DNA from: an uncultured Verrucomicrobia subdivision 3 bacterium
GTDB taxonomy: Bacteria > Verrucomicrobiota > Verrucomicrobiia > Limisphaerales > UBA11358
Direction of reading: 5' to 3'
Length of the DNA stretch: 45,886 nt
Assembly (NCBI GenBank): GCA_903875465.1
Contig: CAIQWB010000037.1
Coordinates: 1-45,886, forward strand
Each line of letters starts with the position of its first letter. The stretch's first letter is position 1. A model generated the notes under the pieces. It was not told where the DNA came from. It saw only the letters and a list, made by a program, of their open reading frames with translations, and made no database searches. Positions 9,111 through 18,778 of this stretch are shown one piece after another. Made by a program: the position numbers and the translations under genes.

Positions 9111-12100
9111 TTGAAACGTTCACTCGTTCTGGGGTTTATGGCCGGCAGTTTGCTTGCGCTGGCCGGATTATATTGCCTGCACCGTGAGGGAGTTCGGTCA
9201 CCCATGCCAGCCAGTAGTCTGACCCGTCAGGTATCCCGGCAATTACCAGCGACCAACTCACTGGTGCCACAGTCCCCTGCCCCTCATAATCATCAAGCCT
9301 CGGTTTTGACAAGTAGTTTGGTCAGAGCAACTCCGCCAAACGCCTTTGACGCCTTTGCCTATTGGGCAGGTCAATTTTCCACGAACCATCCGACTTTCAA
9401 TCTTGGCCCAGGCGTCGAACTGGCCCGCCAGCGCCGGGCGGCCATGCTGGACTTGATCCAGGCCGATCCCGCACGAGCACTTTCGCTGGCCGCGCCTTAC
9501 GCCTGGCGGCAAATCCTGCCAGCGATCGTTACGCAGTATTTCGAGGAACAAATAGACGGCCGTGGGGCCTATAATGTGGCCGTGGGCACGGACTTTGCCC
9601 GTGGCAGCACCACCACCTTTCGAAATGTGCAACTAGGCTCCCGCACCTGGCAGGCCTATGTCTATGGCCGGCGTTTGGGCCAGGTTTCCCAAGCATCCAT
9701 TCCCTTGCATGGGATCGCTTTGGACGGCCATTTGGCCGTCTCCACCGATCCGCTGCGTGCCCTGACCGTCCCGGAAGCAGCGGCCTTGGACCCCCAGACC
9801 GCCCATCCGGCAGACGTCATTTGTTCGGTTTCTGGCCAGGCCGCCACTTCGCGCGGGTCGCCGTTTTACGCTGAAAGCGGCGGCGGAGTATTGTGCTTTT
9901 GCGGCGAAGATCATTACAAGTTGGTGAACCAGCAATGGGCACTGGCGGAGAGTGGCGGATCATTGGAATCCAGCCCGGGTAGTTTTAGTCCCATTGCGGT
10001 GGCCACGGCCGACAACGATGCCTGGACCCACGGCAACAAAACCGTGCTCTATATGCGGTTAAATTTCCCCGACGATCTTACCGAGCCCATTTCGGCAGCG
10101 GACGCCAATGCCGTTATGGACGGGGTAAACACCTACTATACAGAAAATTCTTACAATCTGACTTCCCTGACCACCACGGTCACGCCCCTCATCACCTTGC
10201 CGCAAGTTAAGGCGTACTATGCCCAGGATCCCAGTTTATTGCTGGCGGATGCCCGGGCGGCGGCCCGGGCCGCCGGGTACGATACGGCCAATTACGATCG
10301 CGACATCGCCGCCTTCACGCCTGTGCCCGGCTATACCTTTGGTGGCCTTGCCTATGTTCACGGCAAAGGAGTGTGGCTGCAAAGCATGGGGGTCGGTGTG
10401 ACCGCCCATGAACTGGGGCACAACTACGGCCTCTGGCACGCTAATTTTTGGAACACGCTCACCAATGTCAGCGGCATCGGCCCGGGCACAAATTTGGAAT
10501 ATGGCAACCCATACGACACCATGGGTTCGGGTGGTGTGGCAGAATTTAATGTGGTTCATAAAAACATTCTCGACTGGATGAAGGCCGAGGCCGTGCAGAG
10601 TATTACCAGCAATGGGGTTTACCGCCTTTATCCTTTTGACGTGCCGGCGGCGGGCCGCTTGCCAGGCCGGGTCTATGCGGCCGCGCTGCCCAAGGACGCC
10701 CTGCGTAGTTACTGGTTGGAGTACCGGAAGCAATATCCCGCCAATCCGTGGCTGGTCAATGGCCTGGTGGTTTATTGGTCCCCCTGGTTGCACAGCAATG
10801 GCGGCGCCCAGTTGGTGGATACCACCCCGGGTTCCGTAAATGCCAATGACTCGGCCAGTCGGGAGGATGCCGCCGTGGTAATCGGCCGGACCTTTAGTGA
10901 TCCAGCCGCCGGAGTGCATATCACTCCCTTGCAGCGCGGCCTGACCGGCACTGAACCCTTTATCGATTATCAAATCTACCTCGGCTCTTTTACCAATGAC
11001 GAGCCTCCGGTGGTAAGTGTGGAGGTGGATCAAACCAACGTTCCCGTAAATACCCTGGTGCATTTCCACGCCACCGCAACTGACCCGGATGGCGATGCCC
11101 CGGCTTATCTCTGGACCTTTGACGACCAGACCTTTTCCACGAATAATCTGCCCTGGACCGCCAAAACGTTTACCACCCCGGGCGATCATTTGGTTCGTTG
11201 TGTCGTGAGCGATATGAAAGGGGGCGAAACCAGCGCCAATGTCGTGGTCTCCGTGGGCACCGCTAACGGCTTTCAAATCACTGGCTATGTCAATGACCCC
11301 GATGGGGTGCCCATTGCGGGTGTGCTCGTGGGCAATGGCGCACACAAAACCAGCTTCTTTACCGGAGGTTATACCGACAGCAACGGGCGGTTCACCCTGG
11401 TAAATGCCGGGGGAGTGACCAATTTGAACGCCTATAAATTTGGGTATGTATTCTCCAATTCGGCCAACTGGTCCCATCCACTGACGGTCACGAATACTTT
11501 GACGGATATTGATTTTACTGGCTTTCCTTTACCACAAGTAAGCATAGCCACCGACACCAACGTGGTGGTGGAAACCGACCGTGGGGTGCATCAATTCACC
11601 GTAACCCGCACAGGCAGTGTCAGCAATGACCTGACGGTGCAAATGGACCTGTCCGGCACCGCCTCCGTCGGCATCGACTATACTCTGGCCCCCGATCTCA
11701 GCGCGACCGGTAGCATTACCATCCCTGCCGGCAGCAGCCAGGCGAGCTTCATTTTCCAAGCCAGGGTGAACCCACTACTTCAGGGCACGGCCATGACCAC
11801 CCTGACGCTACTGGATGATGCGAATATGGATAGTCCGGCGTATGTCCTCGGACCACTCGCTGAGGCTACAATTAACCTCATTAATGCCAATCCTGCGGCA
11901 AAAGACACAGTCGATGTTGCCACAACTACCCCGGTAATTGAGGAGAATGGCAGTGACACCGGGCAGTTGGTCTTCAGCCGTTCAGGTTCTACCCAAAATA
12001 ATTTGCTGGTATATTACACGGTCAGTGGGACGGCCCTGGCGGGGCTGAACTACACTCCCCTGTCCGGGGTCGTCCTCATTCCCGCCGGGCAAAACAGTAC

Positions 12101-15100
12101 CACGGTGCCATTGCTGCCGCTGGATGATTTCCTGGTGGATGCCGACCAGACCGTCACCGTCACTCTGACAGGCAATTCGACTTATAACCTGGCCAGCTCG
12201 CCATCCGCTCAAATCATTATTTTAAATTCGGACTATACGACCGTATCGGTGACCCCAACCAGCCCGCCGGCGGCCCAACCTGCCACCCTCGGAACCTTTA
12301 CCGTACAGCGCGATGGCGATCTTACCCCGGCCTTGGTGGTGCACTATAACGTTGGCGGCACGGCCACCTCTGGAGTGGATTACCAGCCTTTAAGTGGCAG
12401 TGTGACCATTCCACCAGGAGCGGCCTCAACCGATATAACCCTGGTTCCCATGGGCGGGGTTTCCCTGGGCGGCAACCAGACTGTAACCATTATCCTGACC
12501 AACACACCCAATTACGATGTTGGCGTTCCGGGCACCGCCACTTTAAGCATTCTGGATCAAAACCTTCCCATAGTTTCCGTGCAAGCAACGGGCGGCGACG
12601 TCTCCGAACAGGGTGCCCAGTTTGGCGAATTCACCTTTACCCGCACCGGCACTACCGGCGATCTGCCCGTCTATTTTACCGTGAATGGGACCGCCATCAG
12701 CGGCTTTAATTTCGTGCCGTTGACCAGCCCGGTCATCATTCCCGATGGTTCCAGTTCGATGGTCATTGATGTCATCCCCTTTCAGGACTACATCTTGGAG
12801 GATACCCAGACACTCGTGCTTACCCTCCAATCCAACCCCGGCTACAACTTGGGCACCCCAGCCAGTGCGACGATGCACATTTTCGATGACGGCCTGAGCA
12901 GCGAGCCCGGGGTAAGTTTTTGCTTTAATGCCTCGGCTTATCCGGAAAACACTTCTCCGGGGATTGCCGTGGTGTTAAGCACTAATTACACGCAGGTGGT
13001 TACCGTGGATTATCGCGTCATCGGCGGCACTGCTCCCCATAGTCGCTACTCCCTGCCCCAGGGTACGCTGGCTTTTCAACCCGGCTCACAGGTCGCCTTT
13101 ATCCCGTTGAACATTATCAATGACAATAGCAATCAGCCTCCGCAGACCGTGCAGGTGGCTTTGTTTAATCCCATAAACGCCACGCTGGGCGGCATAAAAA
13201 TTCATACCTACATCATTTTGAATGATGATGCGGCCAGGATTAGTGTCACCGCCACGGTCCCAATTGCTTCCGAACCCGGCCCGGTGAAAGGCAATTTTCG
13301 CATCAGCCGGGTGGGGGCCACCAATACCAGCGAGTTGGTGACTTTCCAAATTACCGGCTCGGCCAGTGCCCCCAATGATTATGCTTCCCTGGGGACTTCG
13401 GCCAGCATCCCTGCGGGTGCGCAGTTTGTGGATTTGCCAGTAATCCCCGTGAATAATCACTTGTTGCTGGCCACCCAGACGGTGTTCCTCACCCTGATTA
13501 GCGCGACCAATGGCACCGTGGGTTCCCCGGCCAAAGCAACGGTGACCCTGATTGATCATTATACCAATAATTTGCCCGATGTGAACGTGACCGCCACGAA
13601 TCATCCTTATGCCTATACGGCCGGCGGCAACGGCCAGTTTTTGTTCACCCGGACCGGTCCGGCAACCAATGCGCTCAAGGTTTCCTTTACCATCAGCGGC
13701 ACGGCCACCGGCGGGGTGAATTACGTGACCTTCACCAACGTGGTGACCATTCCGGCCGGACAAACCAATGCAACGGTAAATGTGGAACCGCTGGATGACC
13801 ATCAGGTTGACGGGGAACGAACCGTGATCGTCACGCTGCTGGAGGACGGCACCTACCATTCCGATTATCCTTCCGCCGCCACCGTAACGGTTCAGGACGA
13901 TGAACAGACGGTGTGGCTGGATGCCAGTGATTTCACGGCCGCCAAGCCCGGGGTGGACACCGGCCAGTTTACCTTCTCGCGCATTGGTACCACCAATGCG
14001 TCCGTGACGGTATGGTACACCATCGGTGGGACGGCCAAAAATGGTGCCGAATACGTGTGGATAACCAATTCCATTGTTATCCCGGCCGGGCAGTTTTTTG
14101 TCACCCTCCCGGTGCAGCCGATTCAAGATCATTTGGTCGAAGGGCCGAAAACGGTGGTGTTAACCTTGCTGCCCAACCCCGGTTATTTCCTGGGTTTGCC
14201 TGCCACTGGAACGGTAACGATCAACGATGACCAGCCCATGCTCACCATCGCGGCGCTCACCCCCAGAGTGCAGGTGGATGGCACCACTAATGGGGTGTTC
14301 CGGCTGAGCCGGACCGGTGATCCCAAATATGACTTTACCGCTTATCTGGTCGTGGGAGGCACCGCCGTATATGGCTTGGATTATTCCACGTTTGCCACCA
14401 ATGTTTATTTTACCTGCGGGGTGACTTCGATTGACCTGACCTTTAGCGCCACCAACCATTTTGCCCCGGCGGGCAACCAAAGTCTCAATGCCAGTTTGGT
14501 AACCAATGCCGCCTATACCATTCTCTCCCCCAGCAACGCGGTCATCACCCTGGCCTCGGCTGGACCAGGTCAATTTCCGGTGGTTACCATCACCAACCCC
14601 CTGAACAATGTGGCTTTTTTAGTGGGCACCAATGTCGGACTGGTGCTTCAGGGTTCGGTGGTGGATGACAGTCCGTCCAACTCAGTGGTGTGGTCGGAAG
14701 TCAGCGGGCCTTCCACGCTACAATTCGAAAACACCAACTCCCTGAATACCACCGTCCTGTTTAGCGGCGCGGGCGTGTATGTTTTGGAATTAATGGCAAC
14801 CAATGGGCTCTTGGAGGGATCAGCCGAACTCACCGTCATTGTGGGGGCTGATCAACTGGGCCTCACCAACTCCCTGCACTGGCCCTTCGACGAGGGCACC
14901 GGCACCAATGCCACCGACACCTCCGGCAATGGACGAACCGGCACCTTTTCCGGGAACCCCAGTTGGACCACCAACGGCATCTTCGGCGACGCGCTCACGT
15001 TTGCGGGTACCAATGACTGGGTGCGCGAGGCCCCGGCCGATCAATTCCTCAATGGACTCAAAGCGTTTACGGTTTCACTCTGGGTCAAACCGGCGACCAA

Positions 15101-16574
15101 CTACGTCAACCGGGGTATTCTGGCCACCGATGACGCGAATGGGAATCCCACGTTCAGCCTGTCCACGCGCGCGACCGCTTATTGCGGCACTCAAACCAAT
15201 TTAGTCGAAGTCGTCATCCCCACCACCCAGGGAGCAATTTATCATGACAGTGACAGCAGTGTGCTCACTCCCAACCAATGGCAGAATATTGCCGTGACCT
15301 GGACTAATGGCGAAGCTCCCAAATTATATTTCAACGGCCAGTTGGACCAACCTGCCGCCGGTTTCGTTGGGCAGTCCGGGGTGCTGACGAATTGCCCTCA
15401 ATGGATCGTCGGCCGGGGGGCTGGTAATAGTCCGGCCGCTTGGAACGGATCGGTGGATGAGGTTCAAGTCTTTCCCCTCGCGTTGGAGCGGAATCAAATC
15501 ATTGCCCTGGCGGAATATCCGCTCACCAATCATGGCCCCGTGATCTCGGCGGGAGCAAATGTGGAGGTCCAAATTGGCATCCCGGTTACCCTAACCGGCG
15601 CGGTTTCAGATGATGGCTTGCCCAATCCACCAGGTCTCGTGGTGACGGAATGGCTCTATCTCGGCACTAATAATGTAGAGATTCCAGACTCTGGCAGCCT
15701 GACCAACACCTTGGTTTTTTCAATCCCCGGCGATTACCACTTCCGGTTGACCGCGAATGACGGGCAGATAACCACCTTCTCGGATGTGACGGTGACCGTG
15801 CTGGAACCCACCCAGGTTAGCATCACGGCCGATATTAGTCAGGCGGCGGACATGGGACCGGTACTGGGCGAGTATACAGTAATGCGCACCGGGGACACCA
15901 ACGAATTGACTGTTTACCTTGGTTTTTCCGGCACCGCCAGCAACGGGGTTAATTACGTCACCATTACCAACGCGATAACCTTTCCCGCGGGCAGCAATTC
16001 CCTGGTCATTCCGCTAACCCCCACTCTGGACTACAACATCAAGGGCGATCAAACGGCTTTGGCCACCGTGCTGACGAATATCGCCTACACCGTGGTCGGT
16101 GGTCCCGCGACCATTACCATCAAGGACTCACCCTACGGCTATTGGAGCATCGCCAACTTCAGCCTGGAGGAACTGACCTTCCCAAAAATCAGCGGTGCCG
16201 GGGCTGATTTTGATCACGACGGGCTGGTGAACTTCGTGGAATACGCCTTTAATCAGGACCCCCGCAACCCGGGTCCCAATCCTGCTTTCCAATACGGCTT
16301 TGAAGTAAATACCAACGACGGCCTGGCCCACTTCACCCTCACCTATACCCGATTGTTGCCACCCCGCGTGGTGGCGTACGGCGTGTTTGTCTCTTCCGAT
16401 CTGCTCACTTGGAACACCGGGACCAATGTCGTGCAGGAACTCTATGCCACCAATAATGGCGATGGCCTGACGGAAACCGTCAAGGCCCAGGTGCTGGCCC
16501 CAGTGTCCCGCACCAATAATTTCTTCACCACCATCCGGGTCTGGCTTGCCCAGGTCCCCACAGACTCGCCGTAA
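9111..16574 (+). CDS. Giant secreted zincin-like protein with ten Calx-beta domains and LamG
   Basis: A 2487-residue protein. The TTG at 9111 gives a signal peptide (KRSLVLGFMAGSLLALAGLY). The N-terminal ~620 residues include a zinc-protease motif, HELGHNYGLWH (433-443), and a Met-turn-like YDTMGSG (M471), as in gametzincin/M6-like peptidases. Then come a PKD domain (about 629-715), a carboxypeptidase-regulatory-like beta sandwich (about 720-806), nine consecutive Calx-beta units of about 110 residues (about 808-1820), an Ig/PKD-like unit (about 1821-1918), a LamG/concanavalin-like domain (about 1920-2132), another PKD-like unit (about 2138-2232), a tenth Calx-beta (about 2235-2340), and a C-terminal domain with DFDHDGLVNFVEYAF, typical of verrucomicrobial exported proteins. 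Calx-beta units are often Ca-binding adhesive modules. It is probably a surface or released protease/adhesin; the substrate is unknown. The gene is isolated, with 229 bases upstream. Confidence 0.9.
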   Translation: MKRSLVLGFMAGSLLALAGLYCLHREGVRSPMPASSLTRQVSRQLPATNSLVPQSPAPHNHQASVLTSSLVRATPPNAFDAFAYWAGQFSTNHPTFNLGPGVELARQRRAAMLDLIQADPARALSLAAPYAWRQILPAIVTQYFEEQIDGRGAYNVAVGTDFARGSTTTFRNVQLGSRTWQAYVYGRRLGQVSQASIPLHGIALDGHLAVSTDPLRALTVPEAAALDPQTAHPADVICSVSGQAATSRGSPFYAESGGGVLCFCGEDHYKLVNQQWALAESGGSLESSPGSFSPIAVATADNDAWTHGNKTVLYMRLNFPDDLTEPISAADANAVMDGVNTYYTENSYNLTSLTTTVTPLITLPQVKAYYAQDPSLLLADARAAARAAGYDTANYDRDIAAFTPVPGYTFGGLAYVHGKGVWLQSMGVGVTAHELGHNYGLWHANFWNTLTNVSGIGPGTNLEYGNPYDTMGSGGVAEFNVVHKNILDWMKAEAVQSITSNGVYRLYPFDVPAAGRLPGRVYAAALPKDALRSYWLEYRKQYPANPWLVNGLVVYWSPWLHSNGGAQLVDTTPGSVNANDSASREDAAVVIGRTFSDPAAGVHITPLQRGLTGTEPFIDYQIYLGSFTNDEPPVVSVEVDQTNVPVNTLVHFHATATDPDGDAPAYLWTFDDQTFSTNNLPWTAKTFTTPGDHLVRCVVSDMKGGETSANVVVSVGTANGFQITGYVNDPDGVPIAGVLVGNGAHKTSFFTGGYTDSNGRFTLVNAGGVTNLNAYKFGYVFSNSANWSHPLTVTNTLTDIDFTGFPLPQVSIATDTNVVVETDRGVHQFTVTRTGSVSNDLTVQMDLSGTASVGIDYTLAPDLSATGSITIPAGSSQASFIFQARVNPLLQGTAMTTLTLLDDANMDSPAYVLGPLAEATINLINANPAAKDTVDVATTTPVIEENGSDTGQLVFSRSGSTQNNLLVYYTVSGTALAGLNYTPLSGVVLIPAGQNSTTVPLLPLDDFLVDADQTVTVTLTGNSTYNLASSPSAQIIILNSDYTTVSVTPTSPPAAQPATLGTFTVQRDGDLTPALVVHYNVGGTATSGVDYQPLSGSVTIPPGAASTDITLVPMGGVSLGGNQTVTIILTNTPNYDVGVPGTATLSILDQNLPIVSVQATGGDVSEQGAQFGEFTFTRTGTTGDLPVYFTVNGTAISGFNFVPLTSPVIIPDGSSSMVIDVIPFQDYILEDTQTLVLTLQSNPGYNLGTPASATMHIFDDGLSSEPGVSFCFNASAYPENTSPGIAVVLSTNYTQVVTVDYRVIGGTAPHSRYSLPQGTLAFQPGSQVAFIPLNIINDNSNQPPQTVQVALFNPINATLGGIKIHTYIILNDDAARISVTATVPIASEPGPVKGNFRISRVGATNTSELVTFQITGSASAPNDYASLGTSASIPAGAQFVDLPVIPVNNHLLLATQTVFLTLISATNGTVGSPAKATVTLIDHYTNNLPDVNVTATNHPYAYTAGGNGQFLFTRTGPATNALKVSFTISGTATGGVNYVTFTNVVTIPAGQTNATVNVEPLDDHQVDGERTVIVTLLEDGTYHSDYPSAATVTVQDDEQTVWLDASDFTAAKPGVDTGQFTFSRIGTTNASVTVWYTIGGTAKNGAEYVWITNSIVIPAGQFFVTLPVQPIQDHLVEGPKTVVLTLLPNPGYFLGLPATGTVTINDDQPMLTIAALTPRVQVDGTTNGVFRLSRTGDPKYDFTAYLVVGGTAVYGLDYSTFATNVYFTCGVTSIDLTFSATNHFAPAGNQSLNASLVTNAAYTILSPSNAVITLASAGPGQFPVVTITNPLNNVAFLVGTNVGLVLQGSVVDDSPSNSVVWSEVSGPSTLQFENTNSLNTTVLFSGAGVYVLELMATNGLLEGSAELTVIVGADQLGLTNSLHWPFDEGTGTNATDTSGNGRTGTFSGNPSWTTNGIFGDALTFAGTNDWVREAPADQFLNGLKAFTVSLWVKPATNYVNRGILATDDANGNPTFSLSTRATAYCGTQTNLVEVVIPTTQGAIYHDSDSSVLTPNQWQNIAVTWTNGEAPKLYFNGQLDQPAAGFVGQSGVLTNCPQWIVGRGAGNSPAAWNGSVDEVQVFPLALERNQIIALAEYPLTNHGPVISAGANVEVQIGIPVTLTGAVSDDGLPNPPGLVVTEWLYLGTNNVEIPDSGSLTNTLVFSIPGDYHFRLTANDGQITTFSDVTVTVLEPTQVSITADISQAADMGPVLGEYTVMRTGDTNELTVYLGFSGTASNGVNYVTITNAITFPAGSNSLVIPLTPTLDYNIKGDQTALATVLTNIAYTVVGGPATITIKDSPYGYWSIANFSLEELTFPKISGAGADFDHDGLVNFVEYAFNQDPRNPGPNPAFQYGFEVNTNDGLAHFTLTYTRLLPPRVVAYGVFVSSDLLTWNTGTNVVQELYATNNGDGLTETVKAQVLAPVSRTNNFFTTIRVWLAQVPTDSP

Positions 16575-16697
16575 GAATTATAATTATCTGGCCTCCCGCC
16601 CCCGGCAAGGCGCGGTCAATGTTTGGCAAGTTCTGTCCAGCCAGCCCTGGCGGAGCGTGTTATTTCATGTTTAGATGATTAATCTTCCTTCTCCTTT

Positions 16698-16725
16698 TTG
16701 ATTAATGTAGCACATATTTTAATAT
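16698..16725 (+). promoter_or_regulatory. Candidate sigma-70-type promoter of the malic enzyme gene
   Basis: TTGATT (16698-16703) and TAATAT (16720-16725) are separated by 16 bases in an AT-rich block. The -10 ends 12 bases before the ATG, which would give a nearly leaderless mRNA, in line with the absence of a Shine-Dalgarno sequence. Confidence 0.4.
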
Positions 16726-16737
16726 TTAAAATCGCGT

Positions 16738-18432
16738 ATGAAACCAAAAATCAATCACTCCGGTCTGGCACTGCCTGTCAAGGGTGTGGACTGGTTGCAC
16801 AATCCCATTTTCAACAAAGGCACCGCCTTCACCGACGCGGAACGGGATGTGCTTGGTTTGCGGGGACTTCTGCCGCCCCACGTGCATACGATGGAGGAGC
16901 AAGTGCTGCGCGTGATGGCCAACTTCCGCAGCAAACCGAATAATTTGGAACGCTATGTGCAGATGGTCAGCTTGCAGGATCGGAACGAAACCTTGTTTTA
17001 CCGCGTGGTAACGGAACACCTGGAGGAAATGCTGCCCATCATCTACACCCCCACGGTCGGCAAGGCCTGCCAGGAATATGGTTATATCTTCCGTCGCTCT
17101 CGCGGCTTCTATCTCAGCAGTGAGGATCGCGGACGCATGGCCCAGGTGCTGCGCAACTGGCCGGTGCCGGACGTGCGGGTCATTGTCGTCACCGACGGGG
17201 AGCGCATTCTGGGGTTGGGCGATCTGGGCGCCTACGGCATGGGCATTCCGGTGGGTAAACTCTCCCTCTACACCGCCTGCGCAGGCATTAATCCCGTGCA
17301 ATGCCTGCCGATCACCATCGACGTGGGCACCGAAAATGAAGCCCTGCTAAAAGATCCTTTGTACACCGGCCTCCGTCAAACGCGCATTCGCGGCGCCGAA
17401 TATGACGCCCTTCTGGAGGAATTCATGACCGCCGCCCAACAAGTGTTCCCCGGCGTGCTGATCCAGTTTGAGGATTTTGGCAATCACAATGCCTTCCGCC
17501 TGCTGGAACGCTATCGCGACCGTGCCTGCACGTTCAATGATGATATTCAAGGCACCGGGGCGGTCGCCCTGGCAGGTGTGCTCTCCGCCTTGCGCCTGTC
17601 CGGCGGCAAACTCGCCGACCAGCGGGTCCTCTTTTTCGGCGCTGGCGAAGCCGGGCTGGGCATTGCGGATCAGATTACCGAGGTCCTGGCCGACGAAGGA
17701 CTTCCCCTCGCCGAAGCTCGCAAACGATGCTGGTTTGTGGATTCCAAGGGCCTCATCGTGCACGGACGGGAATTTCTCACGGCCAATAAATTACCCTACG
17801 CGCATACTCATGAAGGTTGCCCGGACCTCCTCGCCGCCGTGCATTCCATTCGGCCCACCATGCTGATCGGCGTGTCCGGCCAGCCGCGCACCTTTACCAA
17901 GGAAATCATCCAACCACTGACGCAGTATAGCCGGCGCCCCGTGGTGTTCGCCTTGTCCAACCCGACCTCCAAGGCGGAATGCACGGCCGAGGAAGCCTAC
18001 ACATGGACGGAAGGACGCGCCATTTTTGCCAGCGGCAGTCCGTTTGAACCAGTGACTCTGGCCGGTCGCACCCACGTTCCCGGGCAGGGCAATAACGTTT
18101 ATATATTCCCTGGTGTCGGACTCGGCGTGGTCGCCACCGGAGCACGAAGAGTAACCGATGCCATGTTCATCCGCGCGTCACGAACCCTGGCCTCCTTGGT
18201 GCGTGAAAGCGAGTTGGCCGAAGGGCGGGTTTATCCGACCCTGACCCGTATCCATGAAGTTTCCCTGGCGATTGCCGTGGCGGTGGCAGAGGAAATTTAC
18301 TCCGCCAAGCTGGCCACCCTGCCGCGGCCAGAGGATTTGGTCGGTCACATCAAAGCCCAGATGTTCAAACCGGAGTATCCTGATTACTGCCCGCACGGCA
18401 TTCCGCACATGACCTTCGCCCCGGCGGGATAA
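16738..18432 (+). CDS. maeA: NAD-dependent malic enzyme
   Basis: A 564-residue protein of the large malic enzyme family, almost exactly the length of Escherichia coli MaeA. It oxidatively decarboxylates malate to pyruvate and CO2, reducing NAD(P)+ (EC 1.1.1.38/39 type), linking the TCA cycle to pyruvate. The active-site elements are present: YTPTVGKACQ with catalytic Tyr103; GDLGAYGMGIPVGKL with catalytic Lys174; FEDFGNHNAF (metal ligands E245, D246) and FNDDIQGTG (D269). The dinucleotide fold has GAGEAG at 301-306. The start is ATG at 16738. It is a single-gene unit, with a promoter-like element in front and a stable hairpin 17 bases behind. NAD preference is inferred from family resemblance, not from a diagnostic residue. 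Confidence 0.96.
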   Translation: MKPKINHSGLALPVKGVDWLHNPIFNKGTAFTDAERDVLGLRGLLPPHVHTMEEQVLRVMANFRSKPNNLERYVQMVSLQDRNETLFYRVVTEHLEEMLPIIYTPTVGKACQEYGYIFRRSRGFYLSSEDRGRMAQVLRNWPVPDVRVIVVTDGERILGLGDLGAYGMGIPVGKLSLYTACAGINPVQCLPITIDVGTENEALLKDPLYTGLRQTRIRGAEYDALLEEFMTAAQQVFPGVLIQFEDFGNHNAFRLLERYRDRACTFNDDIQGTGAVALAGVLSALRLSGGKLADQRVLFFGAGEAGLGIADQITEVLADEGLPLAEARKRCWFVDSKGLIVHGREFLTANKLPYAHTHEGCPDLLAAVHSIRPTMLIGVSGQPRTFTKEIIQPLTQYSRRPVVFALSNPTSKAECTAEEAYTWTEGRAIFASGSPFEPVTLAGRTHVPGQGNNVYIFPGVGLGVVATGARRVTDAMFIRASRTLASLVRESELAEGRVYPTLTRIHEVSLAIAVAVAEEIYSAKLATLPRPEDLVGHIKAQMFKPEYPDYCPHGIPHMTFAPAG

Positions 18433-18449
18433 TTTGCTAGTCAGATCAT

Positions 18450-18500
18450 CACCCCGGCACGGTGGCTGTTTAATCATCCGCCAGCCGGGGTGTTTGCTTT
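18450..18500 (+). terminator. Terminator-like hairpin after malic enzyme
   Basis: CACCCCGGC (18450-18458) pairs perfectly with GCCGGGGTG (18484-18492). An inner TGGC/GCCA stem can stack on it. It is followed by TTTGCTTT. It lies just past the malic enzyme stop, so it probably ends that transcript. Confidence 0.65.
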
Positions 18501-18611
18501 CAACATTTGGAGTTTAAGGCAAAACGATTGTTGCCCGACTACCAGGACATCTAAAAATCCCCGCCCTTAAATTTCACCCTGCCCCCAATGGTTGCCGGAC
18601 AATCGTTTAGT

Positions 18612-18658
18612 GCCGGTGGCGCGGGTGGCGCCAGCGAGGCACCGGCTGGCGCCGTTTT
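18612..18658 (+). promoter_or_regulatory. Two mutually exclusive hairpins (attenuator-like leader)
   Basis: Hairpin A pairs GCCGGTG (18612-18618) with CACCGGC (18640-18646). Hairpin B pairs GGCGCCAGC (18627-18635) perfectly with GCTGGCGCC (18645-18653) and is followed by GTTTTA. The two share bases 18645-18646, and the 3' arm of A sits in B's loop, so they cannot both be fully formed. B resembles a terminator with a short U run, and A would act as its competitor. The pair lies about 125 bases before the kinase start, in the 346-base gap after malic enzyme. It is either an attenuator for the downstream cluster or simply a GC-rich dyad. Confidence 0.4.
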
Positions 18659-18778
18659 ACGGACCGCCACCAAGCGCGCAAAAACTGGCCGGCCAAGTGC
18701 AATAAAAATTGCCATGCCAAGGCTTTAACTGCCATCTTTACCTGAATGCCGCAAGGAACCGTGCATTGACTCACTAAT

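Noticed and set aside
10236-11477. 413-residue open frame on the minus strand inside the Calx-beta gene
   Set aside because: Antisense shadow of a GC-rich gene; its translation is repetitive Gly/His/Ile-rich and resembles no family. The same holds for 13086-14132 and for 21188-22201 inside the kinase gene.
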